A stretch of DNA of 64,000 nucleotides from Brachionus manjavacas (Eukaryota > Rotifera > Eurotatoria > Ploima > Brachionidae). This document shows positions 12,083 through 23,498 of this stretch, piece by piece. How positions within the stretch are numbered: the first letter of the stretch is position 1; each line of letters begins with the position of its first letter. A model generated the notes under the pieces. That model did not search any database. It was not told the origin of the DNA and saw only the letters and a list, made by a program, of their open reading frames with translations. The DNA lies in NCBI GenBank assembly GCA_019054805.1, contig JAHQIY010000004.1, positions 2,170,001-2,234,000 of the forward strand. Direction: 5' to 3'. Made by a program: the position numbers and the translations under genes.

Positions 12083-15000
12083 TTATTTCATTAAAAATAG
12101 ATCTTCAATTTCTTCAAAAGTGTTTTCTCTCTCATGAGAGTTTTCTTTTTCAGCTAATTTTGTGAACATTCCATTTGTTTTTAATTGATCATACATTAAT
12201 TTTTTGTTCAGTCTCTCAAGCGCCTTCAATTCTTTTTTTGACTTTTGTCTCGCTTGTACATCTAATCCAAAACAGCTTTCAATATTTGTCAAAAACCTGT
12301 TAATTCTTTCAAAATTTTCTGAAAATTTTTCATCAACTAATCCACAAATGAATCTTAAGTACTAGATTTTATGTTACAAAAAATTCATTAATTTTTTATT
12401 AAAATACTAAAAAAAATTACTTTTTTATCAACTAATAAGTTTCCTCCAACTACAATAGGTATTTCTAAATTCTGAGTACTCCGTACAGCCTAAATGTATT
12501 TCTCGATTAGCTACAAAATGGCTTTCTGAATATTCAGCACAAAAAAACAAAAAAAATTTTTGATTAAATCTATTATGCAATATGCACTAATTTTAATATA
12601 ATTTTAATTTCAATTTACAGCAATTTTTAACTATGCTTTTTGACAAAATAATTTTTTACTTCTTAAAAAAATTCATTAGGTTTTATTTGAGAAAATATTA
12701 CATTTTGAAAAATTTACTTTCTGTCAATTTATTTTTTTATTTAAATTTTGCAAATATCGGGTCTAGTGGAAAATGTGAACAATTGTTCACAAAAAAATGT
12801 GACCATGAGCATCAAGTCCAAAATGTGAACATTTTGTACACATAATCTCTGGTCACATATTTGGTGACCAAAAGCTGGTCACAAAAAAAAATGTTCACCA
12901 AATTTTAGATTAAAAAAATAAAAATTAGAATAATTTAAAAACACTATTTTATAATCCTATTTTAACTCTTATTCTTTTACACTATGATTAAGCTAAAAAT
13001 TACAATTTAAATTTCATCATTCTATTCAAAATTCAAAAAAAAATTATTTAGTTGAAAAGTTAAAATTATTGATGAAAATATTGATTTAGAATCCGTTACT
13101 TTAGTTAAATCGAAATCCGATGATACACCAATAAATAACCAAGATAGTGATGCCGAGTTGAGTTTTAGTGAGAATTTAATTACAATAGATAAGAAATTAA
13201 GCGTGTTAAATCTAAACGCAGGAGAAAAAGCAATGATTGAAATTACTACTTCTCAAGAAACTTTGAATGTAGTAAAAACAGCACTCAGCGAACATGCAAA
13301 CCCTGTAGCGTATGATTTATGTGGAGAATTAATGAAAAACATCAAGGGTGTAAAGTTGCATATGACAAAAAAACATAAAAACTAATAAAAATATGAATTC
13401 GTATTTATCTTTTTTTTTTTATTTGCATTTAAATTAAACTTTTATTCTAAAATTAATGTTCACAAAAAATAAAAACTGGACTCGAAAAGTTTTTTTATTT
13501 TTTTATTTATCTATTTTGGTCACCAAATATGTGACCAGAGATTATGTGAACAAAATGTTCACATTTTGGACTTGATGCTCATGGTCACATTTTTTTGTGA
13601 ACAATTGTTCACATTTTTCACTAGACCCCAAATATCAAATTTTATTATTTTATTTCAATGAACGCCTTAAAGGCGATGCAAAAAAAAATAAAATGTAATA
13701 ATTAGACAAATTTTTAGTGTTTTCTAAAAAAAATTGAATAAAATATTTAATTTAAATGTTAATATTTTTTAATTTCAATAATTATTATTCATTTTGAGCT
13801 ATCTTATATATTCAATTTTTTTATTCTTTTCCCCTTTCAACTATGCGAGGAAATCCACCATCAAATCGAGTAAGGAGCCCAGAAGTACACTCAAGCAGAG
13901 ATGGAAATATATTTAACATAAAATAAGGGAAAACATAAAATAATTACAAATTGTAACAAAAATCTATTTAAAATTTATTTTGAAAAATTAAACAAAAAAC
14001 CTTAAATAATCAATGTTCCTTATGTTTAACTAAAGCCCCTCTTGCTTTCGACTAACGACCTACATTAGTCTTCGGTCCAATCGCTACAAAGTTTTTTGTA
14101 GGTATCGTTACAAACTTTAAATTTACCGCTAAAGATATAATTTGGAAACAAACATAATTTTTAGCCTTTTTTGTTAAATCGCTTTTTTTCCTTGATATCA
14201 AATTTTCAATCTTTTACATTCATCCTTGAGTTGAGTGAATAACATATTAATATTGTACCCTATAAAATTTAAAAAAATTGACATTCTTGGTTTTAGATAA
14301 ATATTATTAATAGCATCAACAATGGTCGATGGCTGTTATAGCAGGGAGTTAACATGCGCATCCACTCGGGATTTAGATCACTACAGCATTCTTTACTACT
14401 ATCACTAAAAATTTAAAATTGGCTTCTTTTCCAAAATCTATAATTAATTTTATTTTAAAGAAAAAATTTCAACATTCCTTACCGTTTCTTACTTAATTTT
14501 AACTAAAATTGCACAATTTTTGGTAAAACTTGGCAAATAAATGTTTTTTTAAAAAAAGAAATTTATTATATGATTTTTACAGGTTTCTGATTTTGTGACT
14601 TAGAAAATCGCCAATTCTAATCGAAAGAAGAAATAAATCACAAAACATATCTGTTTTTTCTTTCAAATAATGCTCTTTCCTTCTGATAATAATTTTTTGA
14701 TGCCAAAATCCCAAAATATTTAATCAGATTTTTTCTGATTTTTTGTTGGTTTTTGTAAATTTGGTAATGAAAATATAGATCAACAAATTAGTTTAAAATG
14801 AAAAAATAATTCAAACGTTCTCAAAAGAACTTAAAATCAAAAAATTAGACCAAAAACCAACAAAAAATTAGACAAAATCTGATTAAATATTTTGTGATTT
14901 TGGCATCAAAAAATTATTATCAGAAGGAAAGAGCATTATTTGAAAGAAAAAACAGATATGCTTTGAGAACTCCTTTTAAAGAAGTTCTACCGAAAAAGTT

Positions 15001-18000
15001 TAATTTTGGACAAAATTTGTTTGTCGAAGAAAGGCTTGTTTCATTCACAAAAATTAAAATCTAAATTTATTTAAAATTTTACTTTAAAATCTTGATCTAA
15101 ATTAATTTATCCAGTTCAGAGAGAATTGGCGATTTTCTAAGTCTACAAAATCTGAAACCTATAAAAATTATAAAATAAATTTCTTTATTCAAAAAGAATT
15201 TTAGTTTTTTTGTATTTTTTGATGCTGATTACGAATTTCTTGTTGAAAAATTCAAAAACTTACATGATTTCCTGTTATTTCAAAATGAAATAGACTTAAG
15301 AAAAAATGGGATTGAGATTAAACCGCTAATTTCATTCATTGCAATAAATAGGGTCAATTTTCTATCTGATTAATATTTTTAAAAAAAACTATTTAAAAAT
15401 ACCGAGAAGTAACTACCAAAAAACCCAAAAAGCTTATAGCGAAGAAACATAACAAATAGCCATTGCCGAAATTGATGCTAAAAAAAACAAACATCAAGCT
15501 TTTGTGCGTTTTAACATTCCATATTCAACACTTAACGATCGAATCAATCGAAAGTATAAAAGACCTGCAAATGGTAAAGGTGCTAGCCCATGGATTCCTA
15601 AAGAATCTTAAACGCTTTTAGTTGAAGTGATCAAACAATTAGCTGATTGGGGTCATGGTATTAAAAGATGAGACAAGTACAAGATGAAGAGGCAAAAAAT
15701 TTGACCAAAAAGAGGAAAAAAGTGACACTAATCAGTGATGAAGAGGATGAAGAAGAGTCTGAAATTGAAATTTCTCCGCTGAACTCTCAAAAAAGTAGTT
15801 TCAAATGTAAAACAGTATTTGGAAAAGTCTAAAAAAATCAAAACAAATGGATTTCTTGAGAGTAATGTAACAATTTGTCTTGTGGGAAATGCCTTCCATT
15901 CTTAGCTTTAATTTAACTATGGAGTTTTTTTACTCAAATAGTGTTCTAAATAGATTAATTTTGTTTTGAAATAGGATACATTTATTTTCTAATACTTTTT
16001 TTTTTTTTAATTGCTTGAATTTATGTAATTCACGGATATACCCCAATGTTAGGGTTGAATCGTTAACGAAACATCTTTTTTTATTTTAACCTTAACTTTT
16101 GAATCATTCTTTTATTTTAAATAAGGGTTTTTTATATAAATTCTATTTTATAATTTTATATTTTTTTCAAAAAAAATCTCACAACTAATTAGCGATCAAA
16201 TAAAGAATTCACGGTTTTACCTCGTTTGACCATACTTAAATCTGAAAAAAAAAATAAATAAAATGCCCAAATCGGATACTTTTTTTATACAAAAATTAAT
16301 ACAATAATTAGTTAAGACAAAAACTCAATTTTAGCATTGCAGATAAAAAACAGGCCTTTTATTTCTATCACTGTTTTTTCTGTTCTTATGTGCTGAATTT
16401 CCCAAATCTTTTAAATTAAAAGGGTGTACTTACCAGTATAATCTTGCTACTTCCAAGACTTAAACCTGAATTACGATATCCACTAGCTACTGCTTTCTCC
16501 AGCTAAATTAATTAACTATATTTCAATCGTTTAAAAAGAGGGGTCCTACCATAAGTTTTGCAGCATCAAGATTTCTGCAGCACACATGAAGAATGAATGG
16601 CTCAAATTTTATTGAAATTTCTGGTGACTTGTGATTTATGATTGTGTCGATCTTTATTTTAAAAAATTTAATTAATTGAAAATCAATGTTTAAAAAAAAC
16701 AAAGAGATCAAATTGAAGTTTAGGATAAATTTTCATTGTTCGATCTCAATTTAAAAAAAAATTTGATGATAAGATATGGTTTAATTTTTTGTGTTTGAAT
16801 TACAAAATGTATCCAATGTTGAAATAACATTAAAAAAGTGTGATGTTTCAAATATTTTTTCAGTCTAAAATAAAAAAATAATTTTAAGTTAATATTGCAA
16901 GCATGAAAAACTTGGTGTTTTTTTGTAAATTTTGACTGAAGGTTTGTGATATGATGATCCTTAAGATAATATTTGTAGTTTTAAAAACTACAAATTTATT
17001 TTATAAGATGAAAACAAAGTTTTTCGTGCGTAGTCCGTTAGGTAAACTATGGTTCACCTGTTACTGGAACGATTCTTGTTCTCAGATTTTATGAACTATC
17101 AGTTCACCTAATTTAAAATAGCTAATGTAACGATAAAAAATAAGATAGAAAAGATAATTACAAAGAAAATTTGTGCGGAGTAGGAAAATTTTGCGAAAAA
17201 GATGAATCTATGTTCTCCAAAGTCAAACTCTTAAAGGGTGAACAATTATTAAAATTTTATTTAATTTTTATTATTTATGCTGAAAGGCAAAGATTTAAAA
17301 AGAGAGCCCATTTAGATACTAATAACTATCGTCCAATAAGTATGACAAGTTGTCTTGGAAAGTTACTTGAACGCATCATCTTCACAAGAATTTATAGTTT
17401 TCTGGAGAAAAAGTAGTCTACTTATTCATGAACAATCAGGGTTTAGAAAACATAGACGCACTGCAGATAATCTTTACTTTCTTATTCAAAAAGTTTCATA
17501 GTCCTATAATAGAAAGTAGAAGGTATGCTGTGTATATTTTGACATGGGTCTGGTTATTGGTATGGCTTTGTTATTGGTCTGGTATGGCTTTTCAAATGGA
17601 AAATGAAAATTTCTATTGAGAAATCATGTTATATGATCTTTGAGAAAAAAACTAAAGTTAAAATTAGTCTTGACCTTAAAATTAATAATAGTAATTTAAA
17701 TAAAGAGGGAAAAGTAAAATTCTTAGGAATAACATTAGACTCAAAACTAACGTTTAATCCAATGTTGGATGAAATAAAAGAGCGTTGTAATTTAAGGCTT
17801 AACTTAATAAAATATCTTTCAAATAAAAATGGGGTCTAAAACCAAAAACATTAGGTAATCTTTACAAATCCTTAATAGGATCAATTTTGGATTATTCTTT
17901 TCCTTGTTTAAATTCATTCTCTGAAACTAACATCAAAAAAAATTCAAGTTATTCAAAATTCAGCAGTTCGATCTAATTTGAAGCTAAAATATGATACCCT

Positions 18001-19561
18001 CTCCAATATTATACACCAAGAGCCCTTCAATAAACTTAATTTATTAACAATTTCGAATCGACTTTTTGAGTTGAATGAGAGAAATGTCAGGGCAGGACTG
18101 AGTCATTCTGTTCCACTGGTCGTCAGACTGGTGGAAGAATAAAAAGAAGGTTTCGAATGAAGATATATCGAATATCCAACTCCATTGTGTAATTGCTACC
18201 TAGTAATTTCTTCTTTTTTTTTCCTGAACTATCAACTATTTAAACATGCCTTAACTCTAGTTATTTGAACATATCGTTCTTAATTTTCTTTTAACTTATT
18301 TATCCTTTTTTATTTATTTTTTCTTATTTTATTTTATCTTATTTAACTTTTTTTTTTATTTTTATTTTATTTTTTTTTTTAATATTCTGAAGGAGCATTA
18401 GCTCGGCACAGATAAACAAATAAAAAAAAAAAAAGATTAATATTTTATTATCCTTTTTTTTTAATTTCAGTAAAACAAAATCTTATTAGCCCAGCCTGAA
18501 GTTACCAATTTTTCTTATAAACCCACTAAATAAAATAAATTTTACCTCGGGTTTCTAAAAATTTTGTTAATTAAAAAATATCGAAATTTTCTGCCTTTAA
18601 TATTCTATTAATTTTAATTTTTTTATTTTTTTTAGTCCTATTATAATTAAGCAAAAAATGTTGAAAATTTACATGTAAATGACAAAAGTAATAACTGGCA
18701 TATATTTTAAGAATTAACTTCAACAGAAACGATAGAGAATGACATTATTGGGCGCTGGACCAGATACAGACATCTTTATATCATTTTTTTAAATTCCTCT
18801 AACTTCTCAGTCATCCCTAAATCACATCCAAAGAGGCTAGATAAAAGAACAAATTGATTATTTTGTGAGATTCTAAAAACTAGCGAAAATTAATAATAAA
18901 AAACCAATAATAAATAATTATTAAAAATTTTTTCAGGTTTTTTTACCAACTGCTAAAAAAACCTAAAAAAAAAATTAGTCATTATTAATTTTTCTTTGAT
19001 TTTTTAATAAATTTTTATTTTGTCAAGCAATAAACCTTTTTGTCACACTATTTATTTTTTTTGGTTTTTGGTTTTTTTTCTAAATCTTAATTATAAATTT
19101 TTTTACCAAAAAGAGTTGAGAACACATTGATTAGATTAAAAATATAAATATATTCAGTTTCCTTAAAAGAATTCCCTCAAAGAACACAGAATTTTTTTCT
19201 TTCACAAAAATAATTTTAAAAACTAATATTTACAAAATTCTCAATTTCATTTTCACTTAAAGGATCATGACTGACGTAAATCCATTGACAATTTTTTTTG
19301 ACCAGTTTTTGATCCTTTTTAAATAAATTCTAATTATCCAATTTTTATTTTCTAAATATAAAATACTTGTGAAAAAGCCATGAATCGCCCTGAGCAAGAG
19401 CTTGTAGTAAAATAATTTTGACTATTGTTTATTTTATCACACAATGATTGAATATGAGCGTCAAAGCTTGATTTTCTACTAGCATCTTCATTCTTCAATT
19501 GCTGGGACTTGAGGTTATCAAACAGATGACTGAAATGTTCCAAATTTAATTTTGACACCAT
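12083..19561 (-). CDS. TYW3: tRNA wybutosine-synthesising protein 3 (TYW3)
   Basis: Six exons: 19561-19367, 19329-19234, 16651-16550, 16502-16434, 12489-12421 and 12361-12083. Every intron is phase 0 and GT-AG. The product is 269 aa (human TYW3 is about 260). TYW3 methylates the wybutosine intermediate on tRNA-Phe in the cytosol. Visible family blocks are: ASRKSSFDAHIQSLCDKIN, then FTTSSCSGRF (the conserved TTSSCSGR motif) in exon 1; KKNCQWIYVSHDPL in exon 2; KFEPFILHVCCRNLDAAKLM in exon 3; SGYRNSGLSLG in exon 4; AVRSTQNLEIPI in exon 5; and a Lys-rich helical tail in exon 6. The ATG at 19561 is the first in frame; codons upstream stay open to about 19615 without another ATG. Intron 2 (2.6 kb) holds a LINE. 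Intron 4 (3.9 kb) holds an 870-bp TIR element, a foldback and a pogo derivative. No inactivating change is seen. Confidence 0.92.
12759..13628 (+). mobile_element. TIR transposon, 870 bp, 8-bp TSD (hAT-like size)
   Basis: Terminal inverted repeats of about 114 bp (12759-12872 and 13515-13628) begin GGGTCTAGTG. The flanks carry an exact 8-bp duplication, CAAATATC (12751-12758 and 13629-13636). The arms themselves contain nested short palindromes such as TGAACAATTGTTCA. There is no transposase, only a short ORF. The 8-bp duplication suits hAT but also P or Merlin. It sits in TYW3 intron 4. The near-identity of the arms suggests a fairly young insertion. Confidence 0.9.
13053..13385 (+). CDS. 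Short ORF inside the TIR element, degenerate C2H2-like end
   Basis: An open frame of about 110 codons fills the middle of the 870-bp element. It is acidic and Ser/Asp-rich at first (SKSDDTPINNQDSDAELSF), then has a helical stretch, and ends CGELMKNIKGVKLHMTKKHK. That end has the Cys-x12-His-x4-His half of a C2H2 zinc finger; the usual first Cys, three residues earlier, is Tyr. A splice-like AG precedes the frame at about 13052. It could be a remnant of the parent element's accessory protein or a captured host exon. I do not recognise the family and assign no function. Confidence 0.5.
14560..15190. mobile_element. Foldback element with interrupted arms
   Basis: Left arm 14563-14760 is the inverse of 14850-14960 plus 15120-15190. 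Shared pieces include GACTTAGAAAATCGCCAATT and the inverse of AGAAAATCGCCAATTCTC at the outer ends, and AATAATGCTCTTTCCTTCTG on the inner side. The right arm is interrupted by about 155 bp (14962-15118) with no counterpart on the left. No ORF. Confidence 0.8.
15214..16235 (+). mobile_element. Deleted pogo/Tigger-like DNA transposon, copy 1
   Basis: The 5' part encodes a psq-type helix-turn-helix of pogo transposases (NIPYSTLNDRI, then a Trp-Ile-Pro-Lys-Glu block and QLADWGHG), broken by stops. An acidic stretch (EDEEESEIEISPL) follows directly, so the catalytic DDE core is deleted. It is alignable along most of its length with the copy at 26046-28113. Its right end reads GAATTCACGGTTTTACCTCG then TTTGACCATA. 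The left TIR is not clear. It lies in TYW3 intron 4. Confidence 0.75.
17171..18425 (+). mobile_element. LINE family B copy (RT to 3' end), broken
   Basis: It starts inside RT (NNYRPISMTSCLGKLLERII, about 17320-17385) and lacks most of the palm through an internal deletion. It resumes at the thumb (KVKFLGITLDSKLTFNPMLD, about 17705-17770) and continues through several frame breaks to the C-terminal block (VRLVEE at 18128, then [12 protein letters not shown]). The 3' end is TATTCTGAAGGAGCATTAGC followed by CGGCACAGATAAACAAATAA (18384-18423). It lies in TYW3 intron 2. Confidence 0.85.
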
Positions 19562-19712
19562 CCTTTTGATAACAAATAAATTACTAGACTTATTTTTTTT
19601 ATTTTTTTTACTCAAAGTTACTTGGGTAAATTATTAATTTTAAAAAAATTTAAATTTTTTAATTTTTATTGAAAACAAAAGATATGTACATGATTTAATT
19701 TTTTGAATGTGA

Positions 19713-19982
19713 TTAAAGAAATGTTAATTGAGATGAATTAAAAAAATTTGTATCGTTTGCATCGTCAGCTTCTTTTAATGATACATTATTATTATTAAAA
19801 AGTGTATTTATAAAATTCGAATCTGCTAGAATTTTGGTGGAATCTTTGCATTCACTGATTGAAATATCCATCGATTCCATATCTCTTTTTCGATTTAATC
19901 TAGACAACGGCTTCGAGCTATGTTTTTCACTAAACATCTTCAAAAAATATTCACATTTGTACAAAAAATTGGTAATCATCAC
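19713..19982 (-). CDS. Unassigned ORF, 89 codons
   Basis: An open frame on the minus strand, 5' of TYW3 on the same strand. It is hydrophilic after about residue 16, with a basic patch (PLSRLNRKRDMESMD) and then an Asn/Asp/Ser-rich stretch (LFNNNNVSLKEADDANDTN). Composition and codon use are less skewed than in chance frames nearby, so it may be the last exon of a gene whose earlier exons lie beyond 20 kb and were not found. A splice-like AG precedes the frame near 19984. No domain is recognised, and a chance frame remains possible. Confidence 0.35.
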   Translation of the reverse strand: MMITNFLYKCEYFLKMFSEKHSSKPLSRLNRKRDMESMDISISECKDSTKILADSNFINTLFNNNNVSLKEADDANDTNFFNSSQLTFL

Positions 19983-21262
19983 TTTAACCTTAAAATAGAT
20001 ATTTGTTGTGATATTTTTCTGTTTTAAATTTAAAATAAATATATCATATTAATTGAGTTTCAAACGTTTTATTGATTAAAAATTATTGATTTGAGAATTA
20101 AATCTAATTGTACAATTATTGTTATTAAAATATAAAGTAAGAATTGTCATTAGGTTATTTAACATTAGATTAGATTTAATATCATGTTCAACAGCATATT
20201 CCTATTAAAATTATAAGAAGGGCCATTAAAATTTTTCTTTAATTTAAAATAAAAAAAAAAGAAAAGATCAAAATTCAATTAGAATAATATTTTAGAAATT
20301 TAGTTTTTTTTTTGGTTTAATTCATTCCACAAATTCTTTTCTGATTGTAAATTTTAATTTCATTTAAAAAAATTGTTCCTTAATCGCGAATAGGCAATTT
20401 TTGTTAAACATTTTTGACGGAATAAAAAAAATAAGAGAAAGTTAGCTTTTTAGTAACAAAGTAATAATTATAAATAGCAAAAAATTAAACTTAGCGTAAA
20501 CTAATAAATTTTAGCAAAAAAATAATAAATGAAATAAAAAAAAATTGTCTTAATTAGGAAATTTATTTAAATAAAAATAAATGAAAATTTTAAAAACACA
20601 GGTAATGATCATCCTTAGGCAAACAAAGAGTAAAAATTTGTTTGTATAAAGTTCGGACTTGGACTCTTTTTTGAGACTTTTAAACAACTCTGAATAATAG
20701 TGTATCTTGAAATACTACGATCTAAAATCTTTTTATTGATAATTAAAATTTACCTTTAGCTTACTTATTTCTGGAAAAAATTAAATTAAATCGATTCAGC
20801 TTGGAAGACTAGTTGGACAATTGAGAAACTTGAGCTATAAAAAAAGAGAGCTTTTTTACGTAAATTTACGTAAAAAATGGTTAATTCCAATTATCAAATA
20901 ACCACCGTAGCTTAAAATTATTTTTTTTAATTTCTTAATATTTTAACTTTTAAATTAATTTTAAACCAATTTTATTAAAAAAAAATGTTTTAAATTTTTT
21001 CTAAATAATTAGTCAATCTTCATTTTTTGTAAATGAAAATATTAAAAGAAAAGAATGAAATCACATAAGATAACAATAATTAAATAATATACATTTCAAT
21101 TTTTTACATATAAAAAAGTTTTTTCTTTTACAAAAATTTATGTAATAAAATTTTTATTATTTTATTTTGCCAGTTTGAAAATCGTTTAAGATTTTATAAA
21201 TCTTGATAATCAGATAAAATTTGAAATAATCTTTGATTCTAGCATCCCTGAATATTGAAATT
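19983..21262. other. A+T-rich stretch without recognised gene
   Basis: I see no exon with family signal. A TTTACGTAAATTTACGTAAA patch near 20855-20874 belongs to a dispersed ACGTAA-rich repeat also seen near 11690, 31980, 32560 and 61850. Confidence 0.45.
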
Positions 21263-21496
21263 AGTAAGGTTCGCGCGTAGCAAAACTACAGTACCGTCTG
21301 AATTTCAGCAAAAAATGGTAAAAAATGGTATTTGTATCTAGTCCGTGGTTTTTGTACCGCGGACTAGATAGGGATAAAAATTTTTTTTTCCTAAAAAATT
21401 ATTGTTTCAAGGTTTTCAAGTATGCAGATTAATATTTTAAAGATGGTTTGCTGAAATTCAGATAGTGCTGTAGTTTTGCTACGCGCGAACCTTACT
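21263..21496. mobile_element. MITE with 50-bp TIRs and an inner hairpin
   Basis: AGTAAGGTTCGCGCGTAGCA at the left end is mirrored by TGCTACGCGCGAACCTTACT at the right; the arms extend about 50 bp. A separate hairpin with a 15-bp stem (TATCTAGTCCGTGGT paired with ACCGCGGACTAGATA) sits at about 21335-21370. No target duplication is evident. A decayed relative of the right arm is seen near 34615-34655. Confidence 0.8.
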
Positions 21497-22739
21497 GTTC
21501 AAATCGAACATATTAACATTACTTATACAAAAATATTTTAAAAACAAAATAGATGACAAAAAATTAACCTGAATAATCAAATTTAGAAGATTGTTTAATT
21601 ACTCATTTGAATTTAAAAAGTGGCTAAATTTCTAATTTAAATATTTAAAAATTTTAAACATAAATTGGATTTATTTTGGAATTTAATTTAAAAATAGAAA
21701 TAAAGAATACATTAAATGCTTGTTTAAAGTATTTTCAGGAATTAATCCTTTTGGTTGAAATTGAGTAGGAGAGCAATAAAAGCTATTTGAAAAATAATTG
21801 AAGATTTTACATAGAATTTTATACTAAACTATAGAATACGATAGAATATTCTCTAGACGTTAACTCACAAAATAATCAGAAAAGAAGCATACTTAAAATT
21901 TTCGATGATTTTAAAGAAAAAAAATTGAAAAATGTTATCAAAATCTAAACATTGTGGAAAAATAATAAAAATAATAAGCTACAGCAAGGGACCTGTGGAG
22001 CAAGACTAGATGTAGTTTCGCTATGGTAGCTATCTTTCTGAAAAGAAAAAAAAAAAAAAATTTCATTAAATATGCAAATATGAAAAATAAATAAAAATAA
22101 ATTTGGAACCTTCAAATAAAAAAGATCCTTTTGATTTTTAAAAGGATAACAAAGAATACTATCTAATTTTGTTTTCGATTTAAAAATTCAAACAATTTTA
22201 ATATTCAATTTTCAATCAATTTTTTTTTCAAATTTAAATTAGAAAATTTTTTTATTCGAACATATATTCAATTATCTTTAAACATTAAATTTTATTTACA
22301 TATATAATTTCAAATATAAATTTTTAAAAACTAAATCAAATAATTATAAAAAATATGCAAATTAATTTACGCAATTTGACAAAATATTACAATAATTCAC
22401 ATAGAATATACTAAAATTCTTAAAATCGAAAAATCAAAAATTGATGAAAAATTTTTTTATCAAATTTTACGGAATATGGTTTCATGATAAAAAATAAGAT
22501 CTTTACAACTAAAAAACAAATTTCCACACACAAGTAAAACCTTTTAATTTGAGTTGTTTAAATTTTAAAAAAAATTATTATTTCTAAGTGGGCTAGGGTC
22601 ATAATATAGGAAAAGAAATGTAGATGTTTTATTCAATGATATAAAAATAATAAATAAAGATTGACTTAAAATAGAAATATTAAAAAATAACATACATTTT
22701 TGCTATGGTAAGTTTTTGGGAATGGTAAAGAGATTATTT

Positions 22740-23275
22740 AAGCATCATTCGATTAAAATATTCTGCAGTTTGTGCATGTCGTTGGTAAGACCACATTTGG
22801 AATATGCTATTCAAGCAAGGAGATATTGAAGTATTGGAATATGTGCAAAAGGAGAGCGACTATATTGGTGAAAGGCCTAAATTATGGGGAACGATTAATA
22901 AAGTTCAAATGAAGATCATTCGAAGAAGTAATGATGAGAGGCGAGCTTATTTTGCAGTACAGATTGATAAATAAGATGCTATCTGTTAATTGGGTTCATA
23001 CCCCAGAACAGTTACAGTCCAGCACTCGTAGACATAAATTCTCATTTAAAAGACAAGTTGTAAGAAATTGCAACCAGAGATTCAACTTCTTTACCAACAG
23101 TGTGATAAGCCTATGGAACAGGTTACCAACAGAGATTGTTCACTCTAAATCTGTAAATGCTTTTAAGAGTAAGTTGCACAAGATTAACCTTGAATCGCTA
23201 AGAGCAATATATTAGCAAAGACCTATCATAATGTGTATTCCACATTCCATGTAGTTCCGGGAACCGAATTTAAAG
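22740..23275 (+). mobile_element. LINE 3' fragment, same family as 1-1395
   Basis: The C-terminal RT tail is readable: MMRGELILQYRLINKMLS, then RRHKFSFKRQVVRNCNQRF and FFTNSVISLWNRLPTEIV. This aligns in order with the tails at 1040-1310 and at 38165-38527 (minus). It is 5' truncated, and the upstream part (22740-22930) is frame-broken. Two short hairpins (23231-23245 and 23254-23264) follow the stop at 23213-23215. The (CTA)n tail is not kept here. Confidence 0.82.
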
Positions 23276-23498
23276 ATCCCTACAACTTAAAAATTTTCAA
23301 AATAAAATCAAGAATTAATTATTTTTTCGAATTGGTAAAAATACTGACTATTGGTTTTGAATTGGCGTAGGTCGTCCCCTTTCATAAAAGACAAAAAGAG
23401 GACGACCTAAAATAGTTCCAAAATTGTAAGAACTAAAAAACCAGAACCATTAATTTCTAATTCTATCAATCTTTAAGAAACTTCAGAGGAAATAATTT

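Noticed and set aside
12633-12845. 70-codon plus frame
   Set aside because: Phe/Lys/Leu/Tyr-rich chance frame that runs from A+T-rich DNA into the TIR of the 870-bp element.
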